From an uncultured Flavobacteriales bacterium (GTDB taxonomy: Bacteria; Bacteroidota; Bacteroidia; Flavobacteriales_D; Sanyastnellaceae): a DNA stretch of 57,487 nt. Below the pieces are notes generated by a model. It was not told the origin of the DNA, did no database searches, and saw nothing but the letters and a program-made list of their open reading frames with translations. The stretch covers positions 1 through 57,487 of the forward strand of contig CAJQPF010000040.1 of NCBI GenBank assembly GCA_905480095.1, in the 5' to 3' direction. This document shows, in pieces, positions 49,399-57,487 of the stretch; positions within the stretch are counted from its first letter, which is position 1; every line of letters starts with the position of its first letter. The position numbers and the translations under genes were made by a program.

Positions 49399-51816
49399 TT
49401 AACAAGTTGTACCAAATGCTGCAAGTAGCAGTAAGATATCTGAAACGTTCACATACGTATCGCCATCTACATCAGCTGTACAGCCTGACAAACATCCGAA
49501 TTCAGACAGAACAAGTAATACGTCAGCAACTGTAATGACGCCATCTCCATTGATGTCACCTGTACATGTACAAGATTCGTAATCACAGAGCTCGTAATCT
49601 GTGGCTGATGCTACGTAGTTGCAGGCTTCAGGATCATCACACCCAGCAATTTCATTTTCATCACATACGCCATCATTGTCAGAATCGTTGTTACATACAC
49701 AGTAACATTCTTCAATAATTAGACAATTCACTTCATCCACTTCAGTAAAGAAAGCAGTGTATGTCGCAGGATCAGTAAACGAACATTCGCAATCTGTTAC
49801 TATTAAATCAAATTCTTCACATGCATCACAGATTCCATCTTCATCGAGATCTTGTATACAGTTTCCACCACAGTCATATCCAATGGCAGCGTAAGTACAG
49901 CTTCCGTCATCAATTGTGGCCTCTGAATTGTAATTACATGCTTGATTATTCGTACACCCAGCTGTGGAGCCAGCAGTCACACAAAAATTAGTGGTCTCTG
50001 TAGAGACGAATTCACCCCCTGAAACCAACGTGTTTCCATCTGATGTTATGCTGTAGTTTCCTTCTCCATATGCACAGCAAATCCCATCTCCGTAACTGTC
50101 ATTGATTGTGACATCATAACATCCAGTGGCCACACATGCTGAGGACGTAAAAGTCGTGCCATTGGAAGCGTAAGGGCCGCCAGACATGATTGTCGCTCCC
50201 GAAGCGTCTGTGACGCTCCATGTCGTTTCATCGGGGTAGTTGTCTGTGAGTATAGTGAAAATCACTTCTACACCATTCCCGATACAAGACCCATCATCAA
50301 TGGTTGCAGATGAACCATAGTTGCATGAGGTGGGGTCAGTACATCCTGTACATGAACTGCCATCTCCACCACAAATTCCACACACATCATTGTCTACACA
50401 ACTTCCATTGTCTGAGGTTGCTTCAGGGTCGTAGTTACACGCAGTTGAGTCTGTACAACCAGCACCAGGAACGGCATTCGTCGGGTAGCTGTCAAGTGTG
50501 TTTACGCCTGTATTTAAAGGATCTAAGTATTGAGACGCACCAAGGCCCCAACTCACGTTGAATCTTCCGTAGAAATCATATGCACCATTATTTACAGAGC
50601 CGGAACACGCGGCAGCTCCGCCGTAAAGTTGACCTATAATGCGGTGATTCTGATCAAAAAGTGGTGAGCCAGATGATCCGGGTTCAGTCACTCCCAACTC
50701 CCACTCATCAATCCACCAAACCTGAGCACCTCCAGTACTACTTTGGTAAGGCGCATCGTTTTCAAAACAGATTTTTTTAAGATCGCCACTTGGGTGATGA
50801 ATTCCTACAGCAGACGAAGGTGTCGATCCAGAATGATCCCAACCGGCATATTCAACATTGTAGCTTGCTGGTGGAGTCGAACTCAACTCAATAAGCGCAA
50901 AATCAGACCCCCCGTTTTGAACAAGGAGTGTGCCTCCAGACACGCTTTGGTTTGTAGGGCCTGTTGTGCCAGAACATGAACTGCTTTCATGGTTGAAATA
51001 ATACACCCATGTATTGGGGGTTCCGATACAGTGATTTGCCGTTAGAAAATAAGGTGTGCCATCGTTTGCTGTGTTGTTGATCATCGCACCTGTGCAATAA
51101 GCAGATCCACCATTTACAATTAACGCGACAGATCTTTTTTCTGTTTGCCAGTCAGCGCCTTCTGGACAATTAACATTGATGTTACAAGCACCAGAGTTTC
51201 CAAACGGTCCCAATCTTTCAACCATTTCAGCCAAAACAGCTTCTTGGTGATTCAAAAGGGAACGGTATCCGTGAATGACTTGATTCACTTCGATCTCACC
51301 CATTCCATGCGATGCGGGTGATTCGTGGTATTCTAGAATCATAGAAGAGCCATCGAGTACCCCAAGTGAGAGCCCCTCCCAATCTTTGTTGTTTTCTTGT
51401 GTAAAAGAACCTAGAAAAGCTGTTCTTTGAGCGTTGTAGACGTAAAGTTGCGCTTCTTTTGGCAACACAAATCTTGAAAGCATGAAGCTTACATTTAGTG
51501 CATTGGGGCAATTAAAGCCAAGCCTCCATACGTGCTTGCCATCTTCGAACGTCCAAGTACCTGAATTTTCAAGATTGAAAGCCACTTCTTGCTCAACACC
51601 AAATCTCCATGGCGCTTCTTTGTGTTGGTCAGTAACTGCATCTTCTAAAGCAAGAGCGGCGAGGTCAACGTCGGGCATCTGTTGCATCTCAATTACAGGT
51701 TGATAAGTAGCATCTTCCCAATTTAATGGTGATCCTCCGTGGGAAATTTGTGCGATTGTTGCAGTAGAGAAAATGACTCCTAAAAGTAAAAGGAATATGT
51801 TTTTACAGTTGTACAT
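49399..51816 (-). CDS. Secreted lysyl-endopeptidase-like trypsin-fold serine protease with Cys-rich modules and C-terminal dockerin-like EF-hand pair
   Basis: Start MYNCKNIFLLLL preferred (ORF to 51846); AYCTGAMINN...PYFLTANHC, SDFALIEL, TEPGSSGSPLFD catalytic motifs; GCTDSTACNYDPEATSDNGSC; C-terminus DINGDGVITVADVLLVLSEFGC...VSDILLLLAAFGTTC*. Confidence 0.85.
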   Translation of the reverse strand: MYNCKNIFLLLLGVIFSTATIAQISHGGSPLNWEDATYQPVIEMQQMPDVDLAALALEDAVTDQHKEAPWRFGVEQEVAFNLENSGTWTFEDGKHVWRLGFNCPNALNVSFMLSRFVLPKEAQLYVYNAQRTAFLGSFTQENNKDWEGLSLGVLDGSSMILEYHESPASHGMGEIEVNQVIHGYRSLLNHQEAVLAEMVERLGPFGNSGACNINVNCPEGADWQTEKRSVALIVNGGSAYCTGAMINNTANDGTPYFLTANHCIGTPNTWVYYFNHESSSCSGTTGPTNQSVSGGTLLVQNGGSDFALIELSSTPPASYNVEYAGWDHSGSTPSSAVGIHHPSGDLKKICFENDAPYQSSTGGAQVWWIDEWELGVTEPGSSGSPLFDQNHRIIGQLYGGAAACSGSVNNGAYDFYGRFNVSWGLGASQYLDPLNTGVNTLDSYPTNAVPGAGCTDSTACNYDPEATSDNGSCVDNDVCGICGGDGSSCTGCTDPTSCNYGSSATIDDGSCIGNGVEVIFTILTDNYPDETTWSVTDASGATIMSGGPYASNGTTFTSSACVATGCYDVTINDSYGDGICCAYGEGNYSITSDGNTLVSGGEFVSTETTNFCVTAGSTAGCTNNQACNYNSEATIDDGSCTYAAIGYDCGGNCIQDLDEDGICDACEEFDLIVTDCECSFTDPATYTAFFTEVDEVNCLIIEECYCVCNNDSDNDGVCDENEIAGCDDPEACNYVASATDYELCDYESCTCTGDINGDGVITVADVLLVLSEFGCLSGCTADVDGDTYVNVSDILLLLAAFGTTC

Positions 51817-51922
51817 GACGATAATGGTTTTCGATTCGTTCGACATAAAGACGCTTACATCATCAATAAGTTGCGTGAGAACTTAATTTAAGTTAAATTG
51901 TAAAAGTTATAACTGATACAGT

Positions 51923-53653
51923 ATGAGATGTTTCACCGGATATTTAAACTTTAAAAAACATATTTGGCTATGTTTTTTTCAGGTTTTTATGTCATGTCTG
52001 TGTCTTCCATCAGTAAATGCACAATTTGTAAATGCATCCAATGATTTGCAATTGTTCACAGATCATACCGGTGGATTTTTAGGTTCAGGTTTAAGTTTTG
52101 CTGATTTTAATGGAGATGATATTGATGACCTCACCTTTGGTCATCATGCAGGTCAAATCAGATATTATCAAGGAGATGGGGTAGGGTTTGAAGAAATCCA
52201 ATTGAATATTGACAATGGTGTCAACGAGTCAAAATCAGTTCTATGGGCTGATATTGACAACGATGGAGATCAAGATTTACTCATTACAAATCGCAATGCC
52301 TCCAATCGACTTTGGATGAATAGTGGAAACATGCAGTTCACAGATATTACATCCTCATGTGGGATTTCAACATCCAGTATTTCAAGAAGTTATGGTGCTT
52401 CTTTTGGAGATTATGACAATGATGGATTCATTGATTTGTACATATGTAATTATCATACAGACGTCATCAACATTAAAAATGAACTGTATCACAACAATGG
52501 TGATGGGACTTTTACCGATGTTACGGTCTCTTCAGGTGTAGGAAATGGTTTGCAACAATCTTTTCAAAGTACCTGGATTGATATTGATAAAGATCGCTTT
52601 CTAGACCTCTATGTCATCAACGACAGACTTGATTATCCAAATTCATTTTATCTTAACAATGGAGATGGCACCTTTGTAGATATGGGTCCTGTTTGGGGAG
52701 CTGACTTGGAAATTTATGCGATGAGTTCAACATTTGCGGATTATGATTGTGATGGTGACATGGATTTATACGTTACAAACGGTTCTGCTGGAAATGTCCT
52801 TTTATCAAACAACCTGAATCAGGGCATGGGTTTTGTAGATGTGACGTCATCTTTGGGCGTTGAAGTCAATCAACTTTGTTGGGGTGCTTGTTTTATTGAT
52901 CATCTCAATGACAGTTGGTTAGACTTATATGTAGGCACTGGATTCAGTGTATATACAGACTACCCCAACATCTTTGAAGAATATCCTGCGCTTTCAAATG
53001 CTTTTTTCACCTCCAACGGTACTGGTTCTCTGGATGTTTCTTCAGAATTGTCTGAAGAGTTACAGCATACATTTGCGATGTCAACAGGAGATTTTAACAA
53101 TGATGGATTCCCTGATCTCGTCTCTCACCAAGTAGGGCTAAATGCAAGCGTGATCAGTGCGATTCCAAATGAAAATCACTATCTTAAAGTAAGGCCTCAG
53201 GGTACAACTGTGAACAGAGATGCAATTGGTTCCGAAGTATACGTGTATCATTCTTCAGCAGAAAATACGGGAGTGAATGCAGTCAAACTTGATGTGGTTT
53301 TTTGTGGTGATAAATACCTTAGTCAAAACTCCAGACACCTTCAATTTGGTCTCGGGTCAAGTACTCAAGTGGATTCGGTAGTCATACAATGGCCAGGAGG
53401 TTTCCCAGAAACATTTCTGGGAATTTCCATTGACAGCTCAGTCGTTTTAGTTGAAGGCTCTTCAATTCAAGATTGCCCAAACCCTGCATCTTTCTGTGGT
53501 TCAGGTACGATTTGGGATGAGGCAACACAGACTTGTGTTTCTTTCCAGGAAGATCTGTGTCCGACCGATGTAAATAATGATGGCTTTACATCCATTCAAG
53601 ACTTGCTTGAGCTTTTAGGTCAGTTCGGCACATTATGTCCCACCACTTGGTAA
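51923..53653 (+). CDS. FG-GAP/VCBS repeat protein with ASPIC/UnbV-like C-terminal domain and single dockerin-like motif
   Basis: 576 aa; FADFNGDDIDDLTFG, WADIDNDGDQDLLITN, FGDYDNDGFIDLYICN; RDAIGSEVYVYH...LGSSTQVDSVVIQWPGG; C-terminus DVNNDGFTSIQDLLELLGQFGTLCPTTW*. Confidence 0.82.
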   Translation: MRCFTGYLNFKKHIWLCFFQVFMSCLCLPSVNAQFVNASNDLQLFTDHTGGFLGSGLSFADFNGDDIDDLTFGHHAGQIRYYQGDGVGFEEIQLNIDNGVNESKSVLWADIDNDGDQDLLITNRNASNRLWMNSGNMQFTDITSSCGISTSSISRSYGASFGDYDNDGFIDLYICNYHTDVINIKNELYHNNGDGTFTDVTVSSGVGNGLQQSFQSTWIDIDKDRFLDLYVINDRLDYPNSFYLNNGDGTFVDMGPVWGADLEIYAMSSTFADYDCDGDMDLYVTNGSAGNVLLSNNLNQGMGFVDVTSSLGVEVNQLCWGACFIDHLNDSWLDLYVGTGFSVYTDYPNIFEEYPALSNAFFTSNGTGSLDVSSELSEELQHTFAMSTGDFNNDGFPDLVSHQVGLNASVISAIPNENHYLKVRPQGTTVNRDAIGSEVYVYHSSAENTGVNAVKLDVVFCGDKYLSQNSRHLQFGLGSSTQVDSVVIQWPGGFPETFLGISIDSSVVLVEGSSIQDCPNPASFCGSGTIWDEATQTCVSFQEDLCPTDVNNDGFTSIQDLLELLGQFGTLCPTTW

Positions 53654-53694
53654 TTCGTTCACACCAAACGATATTAGCAAAAATTGATTGAACA

Positions 53695-54417
53695 ATGGGA
53701 AGAGCATTTGAATTTAGGAAGGAGCGGAAGATGAAGCGATGGGCAGCGATGTCAAAAATATTTTCAAGACTCAATAAAGATATTATTATTGCCATTAAGG
53801 ACGGAGGCAATGCTGATCCTGAGACGAACTCTACCTTAAGAGCTGTATTGCAAAACTGCAAAGCAGCAAATATGCCCAAGGACAATATTGCCAGGGCGAT
53901 CAAGAAAGCGACTGACAAAGATACCTCGAACTATAAAGAAGTCACCTTTGAAGGTTATGGTCCCCACGGTGTTGCTGTGTTCGTCGAAACGGCGACAGAT
54001 AACAACAACAGAACTGTAGCGAGCATAAGAAGCGACTTTTCACATAACGGTGGCAACCTTGGAACAACTGGGAACGTTGAGTTCCTGTTTAACAGGGTTT
54101 GTTTTTTCAATGTTAAGAGTGAGGGGCAAGACCCTGAGGACCTCGAACTCGAACTCATCGATTATGGCGCAGAGGAAATCGAAGTCGATGGAGATACAAT
54201 CGTTGTTACGGCTCCTTTTGGTTCATTTGGTGGTCTTCAGAAAAAGCTTGAAGAAATGAATCTTGAGATTGAAGAATCTGGGTTTGATCGATACCCGACA
54301 ACGACTTCTGAACTCAATGCAGAACAAACGCTTGAAGTTGAAAAATTAATTGAGAAATTAGAGGAGAATGAAGATGTCCAAAATGTTTTCCATACAATGT
54401 CCTCTTCGAGTGATTAA
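53695..54417 (+). CDS. YebC/PmpR family transcription/translation regulator
   Basis: 240 aa; MGRAFEFRKERKMKRWAAMSKIFSRLNKDIIIAIKDGGNADPETNSTLRAVLQNCKAANMPKDNIARAIKKA. Confidence 0.95.
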   Translation: MGRAFEFRKERKMKRWAAMSKIFSRLNKDIIIAIKDGGNADPETNSTLRAVLQNCKAANMPKDNIARAIKKATDKDTSNYKEVTFEGYGPHGVAVFVETATDNNNRTVASIRSDFSHNGGNLGTTGNVEFLFNRVCFFNVKSEGQDPEDLELELIDYGAEEIEVDGDTIVVTAPFGSFGGLQKKLEEMNLEIEESGFDRYPTTTSELNAEQTLEVEKLIEKLEENEDVQNVFHTMSSSSD

Positions 54418-54473
54418 GTCGAAAACTCTAAGTGATACGTAACCTTAGCCATAGATTTGCGTATTTTAAGGCT

Positions 54474-57400
54474 ATGTACCGTCAAAATTATATTCATAGG
54501 ATCGTTTTCCCGGTCATCTTATGTGTCCATTTTTTAGGTATAGGAGCATATGCGCAAGAAAATAACTCATGGCAAAATCAACTTCAGGACGTCAATATAT
54601 CTTCCGAGGAAGTGAGGCAAAACTTTGGCTTGACTTGGCCAGAACTTGATGCCGTTCCTCGAAGTAACGGAAAGAAACCATTTGAAAGATGGGCATGGTG
54701 GACAGAACGAAGAACGAAGCCTCATGGGACAAGGCCACCATCAAAAGCATGGTGGGATGCCTCTCAAGAATTAAAGCAAACACTTTTATATCCCTCTTCA
54801 GGGCCTTCTTGGTCTTACATCGGAAATGAAGATATCCCAGTATATGGTGGTGCCGGTAGAGTGAATAATATTGTTGTTTTTGATGGTGGATGGTTGGCGT
54901 GTGCTCCCTCAGGTGGTTTGTGGTTATCTGATGACGAAGGAGAATCATGGAACACAGCAGGGGGAGGTGTAGATGAACTTTCTGCGGTTGGAACCACGGA
55001 TGTCATTGTTGATCCAGACAATCCCAATCATTGGTTTTTGGCAACAGGAGATGGTGATGGAGCAACTACGTATAGTATCGGACTGCTTGAGACATTTGAT
55101 TCAGGCGCAAATTGGACAACGACAGGGTTAGCGATGCCAGAGGGCAACCAGAAAATATTTAAGATTGCCTTTCAGCCCGGCAGTCCCAACGTGGTGTATG
55201 TCTGTTCTAGCACTGGACTATATCGTTCCGAAGACGCTGGCGTATCATTTAATTCTTTGAAAACAGGAATTGTGAGAGATATGGTGATTCATACAGACTC
55301 GACTCACATCCTTACCATTGCATTAGATAATGTCGGCGTTTACAGATCTGTAGATTCAGGTTTATCATGGACAAATATTCCGCTACCCCAGTCTGAAGGT
55401 CTTGGGAGAATGGAACTTGCTTCAAGTGTGTCTCATCCAGATCGCATATATGCTTTCGTTGCAAATTATTTTGCTCAGTCGACCATGGGTGTGTGGCGAT
55501 CAGATGACGGTGGCGTATCCTTTTATCCCACAATGCTTCGCGCAGAGGGAGGTCCAAACCTACATGGTTGGACCAGCGATGGCTCTGATTATTCAGGTCA
55601 GGCTTGGTGGGATATGTGCATCGCTGTTGACCCTTTTGATGAAAACAAAATTGTCTTAGGTGGCGTTAATTTGTGGGAATCTAATGATGGTGGATATTCA
55701 TGGAATTGCGAGGCCCATTGGTCAGGGCAGGGGGAGTACCCTCAGGTTCATGCGGATCAGCACGGTCTGACATTTCTTTCAGACGGTCGTTTGCTCGTTG
55801 CAAATGATGGTGGTGTTTACCTGCGTGACGGCTCAGGCCAATACGCTGACAAATCTGATGGGCTTGACATTGCCCAAATATCTCGTTTGGGGCTCAGTCC
55901 ACACAAACATTCAGATTTGATTTGTGGGACCCAGGACAACGGAACTTCATTATACAATCAAGATGGCTGGCAACGTATTCTCGACGGAGATGGAATGGGG
56001 TGTTTCTTTCATCACTTAGACTCAAATATTCTATTTATGAGTGCGTATTACGGTCTATTATACCGCTCAACAGATGCAGGGAGATCAAATACTCAGATTG
56101 CAAATTACAGCGGTTTCGGTATCAACGAAGTCGGGAATTGGCTTACCCCTTGGTTGGCCAGCCCTCATAACCCGGAGATTATTTATGTAGGGAAGAAATC
56201 GGTGTATCGGTCAGATGACGCTGGTGATACATGGAGCACACTTGGAACGATGAGTGATACCAAAGCAGATGCCATTGCCCTTTCAGCAACAGACCCGAAT
56301 ATGATCCTCGTTGCAAAGCGAGATGAGTTGTGGCGTTCGACAAATGGGTATGATTTCACAGCGCTTTTAAATCTTCCTGATGAAACCATCGGTGATGTAT
56401 TGATTTCTTCATCTGATTCGAATGAGATATGGGTTTGCTTCGGCAGCTATACAAATGCGATGCAGGTATGGGTGTCATATGATGGCGGAGGATCATGGGA
56501 AGATAAATCACTCGGTCTTCAGGCCCTTCCAGTGAACACATTGGTTGAATCACCTGACGGCACAATCTATGCAGGAACTGATTTGGGTGTCTATGCTTAT
56601 GATGAGGTGTCAGGTTGGTCTATTTACGGTGATGGACTTCCACTTACAATCATTACTGATCTTGAAATCCGCACAGCTACAAACCGGTTGGTCGCCGCGT
56701 CTTATGGGAGAGGGGTTTGGGAAGTTGAATTGCCTTCGCTACCATCTTTAGATCTCACTGCATTGGGATTAGACGATTTCGACAAACTTCAATGTAATTG
56801 GGAGTTCACGTGTGCTCCTACGTTTTTAAACTCCGGAACAGACCCAGTGTTTTCTGTTAAATACGCGGTGAATTGGGATGCCAACGAAGCTGTCATTCTT
56901 CATCATTTCACTACCCCATTAAATCCAAATGAAACAATCGTTCTTCCTTTATCATCCCACCAAGTGGACAGTACAGGAACACGAATCATATCCATTCATA
57001 TTCTTGAAGTCAATGGGGGGCTAGACGAAATGGATAACAACAATTCAGTCTATGAAAGCTGTACCGTTTCAGGTTTGGGGTATCGCGGCACTTTGACAGA
57101 ATGGGCAGGATGTAATGCAGAAGACTTAAGATGGTCTCTGGCGTTTGAAGGAGAATCATCAAACATATTAGAATCTACTCCGATACCTGCTGGAGATACG
57201 TTGACTAGAATACTATGCCTTCCCGAGGGGTGTTTGGTTCTTCAATGGGATGATGAGGATGGAGATGGTTGGCTCGATACATATTGTGCTGAGGCGGGTG
57301 GATTTGTTTGGTTAAGTCCATTTGATGAAGTGCTTGCAACAAGTGTCAATTCAGTGTTCTCAACAACGAATTCATTTTCACATTGTGTAGATACACCATG

Positions 57401-57487
57401 GTGTTATTCCGATTTTGATGGAGATGGAGAAAGAACTGTCACAGACCTGTTGTGGGTGCTTTCAGAGTATGGATGTTTGTCAGGCTG
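54474..57487 (+). CDS. Secreted BNR/sortilin-like beta-propeller protein running into a dockerin-like segment (3' truncated by window)
   Basis: Frame open from ATG 54474 to window end (not listed in ORF track); signal peptide MYRQNYIHRIVFPVILCVHFLGIGAYAQ; SDDEGESWNTAGGGV, RSEDAGVSF, VYRSVDSGLSWTNI; last residues CYSDFDGDGERTVTDLLWVLSEYGCLSG. Confidence 0.82.
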   Translation, partial: MYRQNYIHRIVFPVILCVHFLGIGAYAQENNSWQNQLQDVNISSEEVRQNFGLTWPELDAVPRSNGKKPFERWAWWTERRTKPHGTRPPSKAWWDASQELKQTLLYPSSGPSWSYIGNEDIPVYGGAGRVNNIVVFDGGWLACAPSGGLWLSDDEGESWNTAGGGVDELSAVGTTDVIVDPDNPNHWFLATGDGDGATTYSIGLLETFDSGANWTTTGLAMPEGNQKIFKIAFQPGSPNVVYVCSSTGLYRSEDAGVSFNSLKTGIVRDMVIHTDSTHILTIALDNVGVYRSVDSGLSWTNIPLPQSEGLGRMELASSVSHPDRIYAFVANYFAQSTMGVWRSDDGGVSFYPTMLRAEGGPNLHGWTSDGSDYSGQAWWDMCIAVDPFDENKIVLGGVNLWESNDGGYSWNCEAHWSGQGEYPQVHADQHGLTFLSDGRLLVANDGGVYLRDGSGQYADKSDGLDIAQISRLGLSPHKHSDLICGTQDNGTSLYNQDGWQRILDGDGMGCFFHHLDSNILFMSAYYGLLYRSTDAGRSNTQIANYSGFGINEVGNWLTPWLASPHNPEIIYVGKKSVYRSDDAGDTWSTLGTMSDTKADAIALSATDPNMILVAKRDELWRSTNGYDFTALLNLPDETIGDVLISSSDSNEIWVCFGSYTNAMQVWVSYDGGGSWEDKSLGLQALPVNTLVESPDGTIYAGTDLGVYAYDEVSGWSIYGDGLPLTIITDLEIRTATNRLVAASYGRGVWEVELPSLPSLDLTALGLDDFDKLQCNWEFTCAPTFLNSGTDPVFSVKYAVNWDANEAVILHHFTTPLNPNETIVLPLSSHQVDSTGTRIISIHILEVNGGLDEMDNNNSVYESCTVSGLGYRGTLTEWAGCNAEDLRWSLAFEGESSNILESTPIPAGDTLTRILCLPEGCLVLQWDDEDGDGWLDTYCAEAGGFVWLSPFDEVLATSVNSVFSTTNSFSHCVDTPWCYSDFDGDGERTVTDLLWVLSEYGCLSG

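Noticed and set aside
51850-51922. Possible divergent promoter between the 49399 and 51923 genes
   Set aside because: Only a weak match (TTG-N19-TTAAATTG), insufficient to support.

Overview
The window is a contiguous Bacteroidota (Flavobacteriales-like) chromosome segment with two parts. Positions 1 to about 38.2 kb are mostly conserved genes: purQ (3' part), dxs, DUF2480, polA, a secreted M43 protease, gldH, ricT, holB-like, a TonB receptor, recO, ispG, lspA, a DksA/TraR-like gene, ileS, pyk, an IPExxxVDY protein, rnc, fabF, acpP, a nitroreductase, an Mla-type ABC ATPase and permease, a tiny lipoprotein, manC, fumC, prfB, recX, a DUF349 protein, a polysaccharide deacetylase and leuS. Positions about 38.4 to 57.5 kb are an accessory secretome region, interrupted by a yebC-family gene. 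It encodes large Cys/Asp-rich exported proteins built from shared modules: a 69-bp tandem array ([16 protein letters not shown]), GCTDxxACNYDxxATxDDGSC modules, a DNYPxETTW...INDSYGDG module, a cupredoxin-like domain, a MopE-like motif, a lysyl-endopeptidase-like protease, FG-GAP/ASPIC and BNR-like domains. The most interesting observation is that five of these proteins (one cut by the window edge) end in, or run into, a dockerin-like EF-hand segment (DxNxDGxxTVxDLLxLLxxFGC/T), where neighbours carry a canonical T9SS C-terminal domain. Other points of interest: a FISUMP 3' remnant out of frame behind a FISUMP gene, a PolA lacking the 3'-5' exonuclease catalytic residues, a 47-aa lipoprotein overlapping manC that is absent from the ORF track, and a prfB gene without the programmed frameshift. 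I saw no rRNA, tRNA, CRISPR array or transposase. All calls come from reading the sequence; no searches were run.
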